Positions 36,570 through 48,690 of a stretch of DNA of 64,000 nt are shown here, piece after piece. How positions within the stretch are numbered: the stretch's first letter is position 1; each line of letters opens with the position of its first letter. Origin of the DNA: Sphagnum compactum. Taxonomy: Eukaryota > Bryophyta > Sphagnopsida > Sphagnales. The notes beneath the pieces were generated by a model. It did no database searches. It worked only from the letters and a program-made list of their open reading frames with translations, and was not told the DNA's origin. A program made the position numbers and the translations under genes. The DNA lies in NCBI GenBank assembly GCA_965153455.1, contig OZ234504.1, positions 7,378,001-7,442,000 of the forward strand, read 5' to 3'.

Positions 36570-38345
36570 TCAATTTACTTGTTGAAGGAAATTCTTTCAA
36601 TGATAGAGTATGAATCTCTAAAGGATTTATTCTCATTTCTAAAGTTCAAGAACATGCCAAGGAAAAATTAGTTTGATAACCTAGGTAGGGACATTACAAA
36701 ATGCATGCATGATGTGGTTTTGTAGTGCATCAAAGGAGTTGCTATAGAGTCTCAATTCCTTGTTATCTTTGTATAGAATCTTGGATTATAATTCATAGGT
36801 TATGTGTTAGGAAATTGTCAATAGGTTAATATTTTGTTAAATTTGGAGAAAGTCAATGATAGTGTGCATGTAGAAATCAAAAAATGGGGTAATGTTAAAC
36901 ATTTTGTTGATTCAAGGAAGGCTAACAAAAACTAGGATTGGAGAAAAGCTCATTTCTATCAAAATAGATGGTGGTGATGTGTTTGTTGAGTGTAGGACTA
37001 GTGATTTTGTGCAAATCAAGGAGAAAGTGGTTCTTTTTTTTTGTGTGGATGTCCATTATTGTGCACACAGGACAAATTTTGTAGTTCAAAACCTTTTGAT
37101 TTTGTTCATAATGTTGAAGTTGGAAGACTTGCTCCAATCCCTCTACTCTTATTTCACTTGAAGTTCCAAGAGAATGCTTGAATTACAAAAGTTGCCAACT
37201 TTCTTAAACATTAAAGGTAACAAAATATTGGATTTCCATAATCTCCATGCAAGCGCATTGTGGATGAATACAAAACATTAATTGTAAAGATGTGAGTAGA
37301 TCAAGTTAAGAGTGAAGCTACAAGATCCAATGTGTAAAAGTTGTTGAATGTGGAGCTTATATTTGACCTCTATTGCATCTTGTCATTCCTTGAATTAATT
37401 CATACTTTAATAAAATATGCCTAAGGGAAAAACATGTACATTTGTGATTTTGTTGAAGTTATCAAGATGTGCAAATCTAAGTTGCAAAAGTTGTACCATG
37501 ATCCTAAATGCAAATTCGGGGACGAGGCCTTCAACACATTCCATAGCCTCTTGATTGGAAATGATGATGGATTTCCTCTTATTTTTGTTAAATCACCCAT
37601 TGATGATGAGATTGGTGCATTACAAGGTTCAATAGCCACCAAGTTCTAGTTTATTTTTGGGAGCAAATCACTAGGGTAGCCTTGCCCATGGACCCTACCT
37701 TTTATTTTAAAATTTCTGACTTTGTTCAACTATAATGTCCCAAAGCATCTTCTACTATTTCAAAGGAATTGGATTGGCACTTTGCAAATCAAGAGTTGAT
37801 GAATGCCCCAAGGGGTGGTCTATCCACACCAATGTAAATGTTAAGGCATCCATCATTCCCTCTTCATTTGGAAGTCATTATGTTTTTTTATTATGTGTTG
37901 AAAAAGGTTGATAAGTTATTGGTGTTTACTCCATTCAACAAATAGAAGCTTGATTATTAAGCTTTTATTTTTAAAACAATCACATTTCATAATTTGATAA
38001 TTTCTTTGAAATAAGATGGGAAAAAAAAACCTCTTGAGGCACATGTGAGTATTTATATCAATCGTTTAGGTGCTAACTCAAGCCTTATTTGAATATCTGA
38101 AATTTGCCAAGCTTGCCATGTCTTAGGTTTTGAGATCTATTGAAGATGAACATTATTTCAACACATTATATTTCATGAAGGGCAAACTATGCAATCATAT
38201 AACCACCCATTTAAACCTATGTGTAAGAATGTTGTCACAAGATTTTTACAACATGGATATTTTTTGGGAGGAAAAAAAATTGGTAAAATGTTCATCCTTG
38301 AAGCTTTCAAGGTTTATGACTAATGTTATGAATATCAAAGATTAG
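36570..38345 (+). pseudogene. hAT-family transposase remnant 1
   Basis: Broken plus-strand reading with pieces in hAT order. About 36608-36780: EYESLKDLFSFLKFKNMPRK, then DNLGRDITKCMHDVV and a segment ending FLVIFV. About 37045-37160: CVDVHYCAHRTNFVVQNLL then LEDLLQSLYSYF, the Cys-His region of the catalytic core. About 37160-37280: LPTFLNIKGNKIL. About 37434-37649: a 71-codon open stretch. About 38130-38345: IEDEHYFNTLYFMKGKLCNH then TTHLNLCVRMLSQDFYN, the C-terminal dimerisation domain. Many stops and frame shifts make it inactive. It resembles the plant hAT group with DUF4371-type cores. Terminal inverted repeats and 8-bp target duplications were not identified. Confidence 0.85.
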
Positions 38346-39555
38346 AAATTTGTAGCATTTTGCGTCTTTATATTGTTTAGTGTTGATGTGACCCTAGATT
38401 TTATATATGGTTTTTGGAAGTTGACAACACTCAAGATCAAGTCTCGCACTTGATAATTTCTCCATGCTTTAATGGGGTTCCAATTTTTTTTATGGAATTA
38501 TGGTAGTGAGATGCAGATTTATTTTCAATTTTTTACATTCATTTAAATCATAAGTAACTAATGTTTTGTGTGTGTTTTGTATAGGTGGGTAACTTTTATT
38601 GCAATGGGCAAGGTCTTTTAAATCAAAGGTTCAATCCCCCAAAAGTCACATTCCTTAAGTCTTGCTTCTTGAATCCAAGTTTTAGAATTGCATACTTTGA
38701 ATTTGGAATTGGCAAAAAGAAAGTACAATATTGAAATAATAGAGTTTGTAGTCTAAATGAAAATGCTCATTATGTAAATCCATATTTGTCACATTACATT
38801 TTTGGGTAGCCATCTCATCTTAATTTCTAACCTGCTCCCTATGACTTTGTTTTTTTCCCTCACCACCCACTACTTGTGTATTTCCCCATGAAAATTAGAG
38901 ACCAACTCATTTCTTGGACCTTACTAATTTAAAGGACAATGAGGTCACATAGGGTGAGATGGATATCTTCTTTTCAAAAGAATCAAGACTTTGAGAAAAA
39001 CTTCCTCCCAAAAATGCTTGTACCATCAATTTAAAAACTTGGACCCGACTCATTTTGAAATTGAAACCAAACGGGTCTCATAAAACTTAAAACCATTGAC
39101 TTGAGGTACTAACATTTAAAAACTTGGACCCAACCTCTGAATCAACAAGTTTTAATTTTTTGAAATATGTTTTTTCAACTTGAAATGCATACTTGTTGCC
39201 TCAAGTCATGGCCTAACCTTAACATCAAGGTTTCTATTAGTTCACATTGGTAACATATCCACTAATGGGTAGGTCCTTTAAGTAGGTAGTTAGGTTGATG
39301 TTGGGTTTTGCTTTGGTTATCTATCCTATAAACAACATGTCATGTAGGTAGGTAAGTTAACAGGAAGAGTACTAAGTGGCTACTAGGTAAGTAGGTGCTC
39401 CAAAGGCTAAGGGAAAACAAGTTGTATGCCAAGCTTGAAGAGACTTGTTGCCTTGGATTTAAGTAATTAGAAAAATAAACGGAGCTAATCACTATGGTTA
39501 GCTAAGGAACTGGAACACAATGAAAAAGTCTCTACTTTCCATATCCCTCCTGGTC
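38346..39555. other. Intergenic DNA after hAT remnant 1
   Basis: No gene recognised. A B-box-like AAGGTTCAATCCCCC near 38625 hints at a SINE or tRNA relic. GTAGGT-rich words occur at 39250-39400. Confidence 0.35.
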
Positions 39556-39579
39556 CACTGGGGACTGTTGGGTTCACTT

Positions 39580-39975
39580 GAGTGGTGAGCAGGTACCACC
39601 AGGCCAGAACCTCTGGTATATGGACTGATACTGGTCTTGGTATCAAAGACCCGAGTAGGCTAGAATGATCCAAAGCAATACCAGCCTCGTACCAGTACCT
39701 TCCTCATAGGGACCTCAGGTAATACCAGCAGCCTTGTACTAACGAAGATGTGCCTGGTAAGGACTTGAGGTAATACCAGTTTCATATACCAGGGCTGTAC
39801 CAATCTTAAGGCCAGGTATGTATCAGCCTCGTACCAGACAAAAATCAGCCTTCGACCCTAATACCAGGACCACATTGATATAATTTTTGAGGAAAAAGAT
39901 CGAATGCCAATACCAGGTGCGTATGAAAGCTTTGAACCTGATCCAGTACCAGTACCAGATGATATATTCAAAAGT
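39580..39975. repeat. Degenerate ATACCAG/TACCAGT repeat tract
   Basis: The words ATACCAG, TACCAGT, GTACCAG and the linked CTCAGGTAATACCAG recur at irregular 10-60 base spacing. The AGG(G)ACCTCAGGTAATACCAG-like phrase appears near 39709 and 39760. It is a degraded array rather than a clean tandem repeat. Confidence 0.6.
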
Positions 39976-40914
39976 TTGATACCCACCCAACACTGGTTCA
40001 CTCTGGCCCTCATTACAGATGGGCAATTCTCATAAACTACTAGAGGTAGTTTTAGTAGTAGTAGTAGTAGTAGTTTGTTGTTGTTCATCTGTTGACCAAA
40101 ATTTTTGCAGGTAAGGTGTGTTGATCTCCATTCTGGACTAGAATCGTAAGAGTGGCCAAATTGGGTAAAGGTGAATATTGTGTGCAGATCTGACAATTCG
40201 TGTTGCCTGAGACTGTGCTGAGAATCACGGTGACAGGGAAACCCATCAGAGCTGAGCTCCATCAAATCTTGGCTGCCTTGAGAAATCATTTACTTAAATA
40301 ACCTGGACTCTTTTGGTTTCCCTTTGGGAGAGCTCTTCACGTCTCTCTCTCTGGCTTGCCTGTCGAGGGAGAGCATTTCTAAATAGGATACAGGATCCAG
40401 GGCTGCCCCATTGTCAGTAGTAAAGATCTGGGTAAATGCACAAACCCTCAAATTCTGCCACCCATTGCAACACGCCTGAAGATTGGCAACATCTGCAGAA
40501 CGGATCTCCCAGTTGGAGATTCTAGTGATCGTACCCACATTTTTCTTTGTGCATACCACCCAATAATTTTGCTCACCAAGGACTCCCCCTTTGGATCAGT
40601 CACTATGTTGCTGCACTCTTTTGGCTATATAGTCCCCTTTAGTTTCTCTGGTGTTTCTTTGTTGTGTTCTTGTTTTGGAATGTTTCCCAAAACTTCCAAT
40701 TTCCAAGGTTGTAGATTGGCACATCTGGAGACCTCACAAGGAGCATTTGAAGTCCCCGAACTCATTTGCTAATTACTAGAAAATTTGCATGGGAGTTTAT
40801 TACTACACGTACTACCTATATTGCTACTTAATATACACCATTTGCGACTTTCATACCCTAAACCCTAAATCCTGATAACCTTGTTGGCCAGTTATTGAAT
40901 TTTTTTCCTCCTAA

Positions 40915-41260
40915 CCATCGAGTAGGTTATTTTTTAAGAACTGGGTTCTGGTTAGGGTAGCAATGTTTATTGTAATAATCATCAGTTATACATAAAGGTA
41001 GGTTTTTTCCAATACTCGATTGATAACCAGCAGTTAACCTGCCAGTTACACATTGGTTATCGGGGTTGTTAAAAACTAAAAATTAATTTTTTTCTTTTGG
41101 TTTTTTTATCAAAATAAAGTTTAGTGTTTTAGGATTGATAACCTAACTGGATGGCCAGGTCATCTGGGTAGGTTAAAATTCAATACCAAGAGGGTAGGTT
41201 ATTAACTGGTTATCAAAAATTCAATAACCAGCTGGTAAGTTGTTAATAACCGAATGGATA
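40915..41260. repeat. Degenerate GGTTAT/AACCAG repeat tract
   Basis: TAGGTTA, GGTTAT, AATAACC, TAACCTG and CCAGTTA words recur in both orientations. This is a low-complexity, partly palindromic stretch without an exact unit. Confidence 0.5.
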
Positions 41261-41745
41261 GCCAGGCCAAAAACACAAAAACCGACCAACACCTGAGGCT
41301 GGTATTGCCTCAAGTCATATATAAGATATAGCAGCCGGGTAGGATCCTTGCTTCTAGAATTCATACCCGTGTTGATATCCGGGATATGCCTATATATGCG
41401 ACTAACACTGATGACTATAACCTTCAAATTCCTCCCCTCTCCGCAACAAATCCTTGAACCTGCAAACAGAATGCTCCCTTCATGAAGCAAAAAAAACATG
41501 ATTCCAGGACAGATGGAAGATTAGTACCTCTTCCTTCTCTTCATTGTCCTAAAGGTTTTTCAGTGGAATTCATAGACAGGAGGAGGACCAGATCATGAGC
41601 GGCAGCACAAACCATGAAAAACTCGTGCCATCTGCATCAGTCAAAGTTAAATAGTCATGAGAAACTTGGGAAGAGATCAGCAGCAGCAGCAGCAGCTAGC
41701 TAGCTATATTGGTCAAATTGTACATCTCTGAGAATCCAGTCTCGC

Positions 41746-41883
41746 ATCCAACTCTCTACAGAAAAATCAAAATTAGTCTAGCCCAACAATGTCTACATTA
41801 GGATGAATATCTGGGATCCAACTCTCTACAGAAAAATCCAAATTAGTCTAGCCAACAATGTCTAAATATGACGCATATCTGGA
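41746..41883 (+). repeat. Tandem duplication, 70-bp unit
   Basis: ATCCAACTCTCTACAGAAAA begins at 41746 and again at 41816. Both are followed by AAATTAGTCTAGCC, CAACAATGTCTA and ATATCTGG. The copies differ by a few bases. Confidence 0.95.
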
Positions 41884-43142
41884 TTGGGGTTTTGGTCTTC
41901 TTTTTCTTGCATGCAAGCAAGTACCACATCCTATCAAAGAGTTAGGACTTCTGAATGCTGCAGGTGGGTGTAGTGTGTACCATTTTTCCAGCAGCTGTAA
42001 TAAATTGTGGGTACAATATAGTTTGCAAAGGAATGAGTTGTATCCTTTTTACTGCAGTCAAAGGCAGATTGGAACTTCCAAGTACTAGAGTTAAGAGGAT
42101 ACTTCATAGAGGCACTGTCTTCACTTGCTTATTTGATTTTTTGTCCTGTTTTTAAATGGGTTTTTTCTCTTATTATAATTCTGAGAAAAGCTAGGGCATC
42201 TGTTGTTGTTTTGGGTTTTCTTAATTGAAAAATACAATTACTACATTCTATATTTGGAAGTTGGAACAGGGATTCATTTCCAGACATTATGATTGTGTTT
42301 GAAGATATCATCACAGTTTGGGTTGAGTGTGAAATCCACATACACTACTGAAAATTAGCCCCAAGTCCTTTTTTTCTTTGCCCTGGCTCCAAAAAGAGCT
42401 CTCTTAACCAAATTGGAATAAAGGACATGAACCTGCTATAATGTCTAGATTGACAACTTTGACCAGTATTAACTGTTTTCTTTTGTTGCTACCTTAGTTC
42501 CTTTGTGAATGGAACAAAAAGACTCGTGTTGTAAGTCACTGGTATGTCCATTTGCACAACCCATATGGGGTCCTGGTATGTCTAATGGGGCTATTTAGTC
42601 AAGGTGGTAAGGTCTTAGGGTTTAGGGTTTAGCTGAAAATGTTTGAGGGTAGGGTTTTTCCTTAGTATGGGTATTTTTATATTGGACATGCCTCATTCTT
42701 GGGCATGAATATAGTGAAATATAAATTATAAAATTAGAGGAATATGTAAAGTGTTTGATATTACCAACATGTCATCCTCAAGACAATATTAAAAAGAGGG
42801 AGACAAATGTCATAGTTGCACTTCGGATAAGTTAATCTCTGCACATGCAACAATTTTTTAGCATGATCCACAAAATGTGCAGATTTTAGAAACATGTTTG
42901 CACGTGAAATATCAAAGTAGCCTTGAATTGTAAGGGGACAATTACAAATTGCACCAATGCATCCTAGAACTTGCCATGCAAAAGTGGCCATGCTTGCCTA
43001 GGAAACCCTTGTGGAATGATGAAAATTGTAAGTACATTAAATGAAAACTGATATCTTACATTATGCAAAGGGGTGAGTTCACTAATGGCCAAGTTTCAAA
43101 ATTGACATAATCTAGAATTGACTCGTGTAAACTAAATCTACA
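41884..43142. other. Intergenic DNA
   Basis: No gene recognised. A 76-codon minus-strand frame at 42761-42991 lies just past the C-terminal end of hAT remnant 2 and may be unrelated flank. Confidence 0.35.
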
Positions 43143-45152
43143 TTACTCTTCTTTGAAGATCCCAACCTCTCCCAACTTAACTTCATGAAATTTCAATAAA
43201 ACAACCTCAAATGCAAAGAATTTAGTGACATCCACATTCACAATCCTACACTTCACCCTAGCATCATCTGACCAATTATTGTAAATCATAACCAATAAAT
43301 TTGAATTCTCTAATCCACATTGACATATCCTTAAACTGGTGAGAATGTCAACAACACTAAAAATTTGCTCAATTTCAATTTGACTCCCAAAATTTGCTAA
43401 GTTGTGCACTGCTAATTATCTTTTCACCTTAACAAAGGAAACACATAGTCTTTAGTAAAACATAATGTCAATGAAACAATGCAAAGTTTAGCAGCTCATA
43501 GCCTTTTTGAAGGCTTGGCAACGCATGAATGATCGGCAATCAAACAAGGACTCACTCATTTGCATCTACTGGGGTTGTTGTAGCAAATGGAGGGCTTACA
43601 GTGGCAAAAAAAAATGGTTTAAAAAATATGTTCATTTGTAATGACCACAGGTAGCAAGCATTGATGGTCATATTTGTGCACAATTTCATGTTCATTATTG
43701 GCCAACAAATTCATAAACACAAGTCAATCCCTTGTGCCTAAGATCAAGCATGAGGGCCATTAAATATAATGTCCCTTGTCATGTTACAAAGTTCAAGCAA
43801 ATGATAGAAATGGGGCAAAAACTTTCACCACTTTGGCAACTATTTGACTATGCAAAATCTCCAATTGTAGATCATAAGTTCACATTGCAACAAGGATTAA
43901 ATGTTATTGCTCCACAATCCTTGCAATGCAATTTCAAAGCGATTGTCAAGATAGGTTGTAAAGCATATTATAGAAGCCAAAACTAAGATAGCATGTAAAC
44001 AAATTTATTAACAAACCTTTTTTTCATTAGTGTTTTCAATTGCAAAGAAATAAGCTAGCATCCTTATAAACTCTATCTCATTTTTGGTGGCTTTTATTGT
44101 TCTTCTTCATTTAAGATATTGTCTTTTGCAAAGTTGATGGGTGAAAGCATGTGAATTAAATAATCAAATTATTGTGCAACATAAATTGAAAGTAATGATC
44201 AAGTAGGCTTTGATTTATTGAATTTTTTTTTAAAAATAATTCAATAAATAATATGAAAGTATTTTTTGATTTTATTAAAGCAAACACATTGTTGGATTTA
44301 GTTTTTTCTCAAAGAATGGCATATTAAAATGTACTTGTGGATTTTCAACTTTTTGTATTACTATAAAAATATATTCAACTTTTAATGTAAAAATAACAAA
44401 AGCATCATATTGTATGGTATAATTTCAAACATACATGTTACCTACTAATATTATATTACAATTAAAAATTAAAAATTATCGTAAATTTAATGAAGAAGGT
44501 TGATGCCATCATAATGAGATTTCAAAATGTTTTGAATATATTGTCTTGTGTTTGTGATGAAATTTTGATATTTAAAAATTGAATTTTGAAGTAATTGGGT
44601 TTTTTTTTCTTTTATTTTACCATGCCTTCAACTTGATTAGGTGTTTATTTGGTGTGACATTTGTGTCAAACTCACACACATTTCATGATTTGCAATAACA
44701 TATTGGCATGCATTGTTCATGGCATGCCCAAAACATGCACCATCATATGGAGTTGTTAGTTTGCATAACTAACCATTTGATAAAAGGCTAATACACAGAT
44801 ATTCAAGTTGATTCCCTCATCTTTCACATATTTTAATATCTTGTTTGTGAATTGACATTATGCTAATAAGGGTTTCACTATCTTTATCAACATTGTGTAA
44901 CAATGTTTGGTGTCTCAAATATCTCTATAATTACATGGCACACTAGCAAGTATCATTTATAAAATTCATTACTATGCAAAATGTATTGAACCCAATGGTG
45001 AGCATCCCTACATCAAATATGACATTACCAATTGCACATTTGGCTAATAGAGACCATGCATACCTATCCATTTTTTTTGCTACCATGTAAGAAACGTGCT
45101 CTAAAACAAAATGGTGGCAGGTAGTGGATTTAATCTTCATATCTCTTCTCAT
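43143..45152 (-). pseudogene. hAT-family transposase remnant 2
   Basis: Minus-strand pieces in hAT order, from the high-coordinate end. 45152-44943 has YAWSLLAKCAIGNVIFDVG and GFNTFCIVMNFINDTC, the start of the catalytic core. About 44835-44790 has a KYVKDEGINLNI motif. About 44755-44660 has TTPYDGACFGHAMNNACQYV, the Cys-His-containing core segment. About 43370-43150 has IEQIFSVVDILTSLR, ENSNLLVMIYNNWSDDAR and a FHEVKLGEVGIFKEE tail, the C-terminal dimerisation region. Stops and frame shifts separate them. Motifs differ from remnant 1, so this is another hAT lineage. The part between 44650 and 43410 is too decayed to read. No terminal inverted repeats identified. Confidence 0.8.
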
Positions 45153-46208
45153 ATGAAGAAGGATGCCTATTGAGAAGAAAACTGAGAAGAAAATTAAAAC
45201 TTTATATTATACTTAAATTTGAATTCAGTTGGCAAAAATTAATACTCTCCTTGATCTGATATTTATAACTTGCCATTCCAACAATGTGTTTGCCTTAATA
45301 AGAGCGCAAAAAGCATATCGTACTAGATATGTTATTTCATATGCGAGGAGGTTATGCCTATTGTTCTTTTTCATAGGTATTATGATGTATTGGAAGAAGT
45401 TATGGTGTGTTTGTTTACTATTGAAAGTTTTGGAAGAATTGAAGTGCAACAGGTACCTCAAGGGTCCTGTTTGTGAGCAAGGGTACTTGGTTCAGGGTCA
45501 GGACCTTAGTACAGGTGCAAATTCCTCAAGCATTTGTCCTTTGAATTCAAGGTGAGTTAATAATTCTGTAGTGGGTTTGACCCACCTTTGAACCTTCAGA
45601 ACACCACTTTGGGGATTCATGAGCTCACTTTTTTTGTGGTCTAGTTCACATGTAATCAACCACTAAAGGGTTGATTAAAAGTTCATCCAAACAGTGTTCA
45701 TAGTTCATACAACCATTCCTAAAACCTTATTAATCACATCCATTTGAAGAAACCCATGCTACCAAAGGAGGATAATATGACTTGATTTGGATGTGTCGTC
45801 CAATTCGAGTAGTTTGATTTTCATCTTTGGGACAGAACCCTTGCAAGACTTTTTGGATGCAATTAATTGATTTCATCCAAAATTTAGAAACAAATTTAAA
45901 GAATGATAACTGAACACAGAAGTTTGGCCAACATCTAACCCATTCATTCAATAGTTTGAATTGCAAATTTCTTATGTCTCAGCTCAAGATGGTACATTAT
46001 CTCCCATGTTAATAAACTACTTAATAAACTTAATGAGCTACTTAAATCTACCTTAACAAGTCAAGTAGCTAATCCATTAGATAAATTAATTAACTCATAA
46101 AAGAATCAAGTAGCTCTGAGTTAATCAAAGAAATTAATTAATTAATCAACTACTTAATTAGCTACTTTAAACTTAAGTCACTAAGTGAAAGAAGGAAATT
46201 TGGGAAGT
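45153..46208. other. Intergenic DNA
   Basis: No gene recognised. A TTAATTAA/CTACTTAA-rich low-complexity stretch runs from about 46010 to 46180. The 108-codon plus frame at 45229-45555 has no known domain. Confidence 0.35.
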
Positions 46209-46227
46209 GGGGGGGGGGGGGGGGGGG
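46209..46227 (+). repeat. Poly-G tract (19 G)
   Basis: Nineteen consecutive G in otherwise AT-rich DNA; potential G-quadruplex, exact length uncertain. Confidence 0.9.
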
Positions 46228-46588
46228 AGCCAACCAAACTTAGACTACTTGAAGGCCCTTTAGGTTGGTGTCATCTTTTGGAGTCAGTGACTTTTATTGT
46301 GACTGTCACAAGGGAAGTACTAAAGCAGAAGAGATAATGAGAAATTATGAAGATACAATAACAAGGCATGATAACATGGGAATGTTGAAGTGGGTCCCCT
46401 CCCTGAGCTTGTACTGCCTCACATCTGTGTACAAAACACACAACTCATTCATTCAATGGAGAAAAAACATCTTTGAAAGAAAGCTTGCCTGACTACACCA
46501 CAAATGTCTGGGAATGAATGTACTTTGGATCAAGGTGAAGATGATGATGATGTCATTGGGAAAGTTGCTAATGTGTTTGTCCATCAGG

Positions 46589-46706
46589 CAAGTCAGTCAA
46601 GCATACAACTCCTTTTTAGGTGAACATGATTGTCCAGGTCAGGTCGTCAAGTCAGTCGAGCATACAATTCCTTTTTAGGTAAGCTTGAATGTCCCGGTGA
46701 AGGGGC
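46589..46706 (+). repeat. Tandem duplication, 59-bp unit
   Basis: CAAGTCAGTCAAGCATACAA at 46589 recurs as CAAGTCAGTCGAGCATACAA at 46648. Both are followed by CTCCTTTTTAGGT or TTCCTTTTTAGGT and then a TGTCC word. Confidence 0.9.
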
Positions 46707-46868
46707 ATCCCAGATTTGCCATCCAAATCAAATCCCAAAGTACATAATTTCTTTTCTCACTCTTCTCCAAAAACAATATATTTACATGTGCAAGTAAAAG
46801 AAAGGAAATGGGTTTGCAATGTTATTTGCAAAATGTTTCGATGTTTGCAATATACTAACTACACAATA

Positions 46869-47248
46869 GAGTTATCTGTAAAGTCCCTGGCGAGGATGGT
46901 CCAGTTTCAGCATATTAGGGCATCAAACGCGTAACTGAGAATGAAAATTTTACAAAACAATATAACTGCAACCTAGGTAGGTAGTTTTTCGAGCAATTTT
47001 GGTGGAAAACTGAGTTTTATCCCAGTCTTTCCTTTCCCTTGAGCGCCTCCGCTGCTGCTACATACATTTTCACTGCTCCTACCTGTACAACTAGTATAAA
47101 TACTCTCGAATCTTGTGCATGAAATGCTGAGTTTCCTACTGAGATTTTAACAAAATTCCTTACTTTGCGGATACCGTTGAAAGAGGGGATAGGGGGTGAA
47201 AGCAGGCCCAAAGACAGGGTGAAGAGAGGGTGACCCTAAAGATAACTC
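46869..47248 (+). mobile_element. Short nonautonomous inverted-repeat element, copy 2
   Basis: About 380 bp, same orientation and same landmarks as 17419-17788: starts GAGTTATCTGTAAAGTCC, ends AAGATAACTC, flanked by TA on both sides. The two copies differ by many substitutions and small indels, so insertions are not recent. No coding capacity. Confidence 0.82.
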
Positions 47249-48224
47249 TAATTCCTATTATTTGTTTCATGCTCTTTTATAGACACGTATCACTCTAAAT
47301 TGCTTGAAAATTTACCGATGTTAGTGTGATTAAATGAATATAACCATGGGCTAAAGACTTCAATTTGCAGGTGGCCACTTTCCATCACTAAGCTTAAGTT
47401 TGGTCTCTTCTTAACACTTCATGGCCTTTATTATATACTAAGTTTGATTGTGGCAAGTAACATCTAGTTACAGAGGTGAATTAAGCCCACACCTTGAAGC
47501 CAGTCTAGAATCCTAGGACCTAGCCAAAATTTAAGCCATGTGATTGATTGTTTAAGCCTCTTGTTGAAACTATCCTTCTTACAATTAATCTATACAAAAT
47601 AGCCCTAATTTTTTTAATTAAATGAATGGAAATTAGTTGGTTACAACAACTATAAACACATAATAATATACCCAATGTTGCAATATTTACTGGCAAATGT
47701 ATAAACTCAAACTTGTGATTGACAAACGTTTTGTGATTTCACCATATGCCAAAATTTCAGATGTGTTTCAATTTAAGCATCAATGATATATATATGTATA
47801 CAATCCTTGTGAGTTTTTAATAGTGCAACTTTACTCATCTATTTCTATGTTCTATGGTCAAATCTTCACCAATCAATCTATAGGGAGGAAAGAAAAATGC
47901 CTTTAAAAAATAATTCTCTAGGGTTTTGGGTAGGGCTCACAACTCAAAATCTAAAAGGAGCTCTTATGGGTTTAAGTCATCGGAGTGATAGAACCACATT
48001 ATTGGAATTTCATCATACCCTTATCCCCAAGAGGGAATTGTTACCTTCCACAATTCACAAAACAATCTGACCTGCACATCTCTCCGTGGGCAGGCCCTAA
48101 CTAACCCCAAACATGTAAAACGGTAAATTGATTTTGCAAGTACTATAAGTACTACAGAAAATGGAAGCATTGTCCCTTACCATGTTGCTTGGTAAGAAAC
48201 TTTAAAAGTATTTTTTTAAAAATT
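47249..48224. other. Intergenic DNA
   Basis: AT-rich. No gene, RNA or repeat recognised. Confidence 0.35.
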
Positions 48225-48412
48225 TGAGAGTTCGCTATCACCTAAAACTAGTTTAGATTTATAACGGATAATTTTTTATAAAAACATTAAACCTTAAACC
48301 CTAAACCCCAAATATTATTTTGGGATCCAAGAGTTTCCCATCTCCTAAAACAAGTTTAGATGTGCGATAGATAGATTTTTTTTTAATAAAACTTAAACCT
48401 TAAACCCTAAAC
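48225..48412 (+). repeat. Tandem duplication, about 104-bp unit
   Basis: GAGTTCGCTATCACCTAAAAC and, about 104 bases on, GAGTTTCCCATCTCCTAAAAC start two copies. Both continue with AGTTTAGAT and end in CCTTAAACCCTAAAC. Confidence 0.8.
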
Positions 48413-48555
48413 TCATTATTATCCTCGGCTCTGGTGGAAATGGGTCGAGTGTGTAATATGTAATCTATAATCATTGTTTTGTTAGAGACTTTAACTCAAT
48501 TGTGGACCAAACTATTGATGCCCGAATACCACCGTTTTTGCAGAGTGTTGATGAT

Positions 48556-48690
48556 GGCTTTCAGAGGTGAATGTTTTTATGTTTTTAAAAACAAAATTAT
48601 TTCACATGGATGAGAGATTGGCTTCAGAGGTGAATGTTTTTATGTTTTGTTTCTAATTTATTGCACATGGATGAGAGAGATTGCTCATTG
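48556..48690 (+). repeat. Tandem duplication, about 64-bp unit
   Basis: GGCTTTCAGAGGTGAATG at 48556 recurs as GGCTTCAGAGGTGAATG at 48620. Both are followed by TTTTTATGTTTT and CACATGGATGAGAGA. Confidence 0.9.

Noticed and set aside
14565-48410. Telomere-like TTTAGGG runs as evidence of a chromosome fusion or end
   Set aside because: Each run has only two or three units and they are scattered, as expected for telo-box or chance simple repeats.
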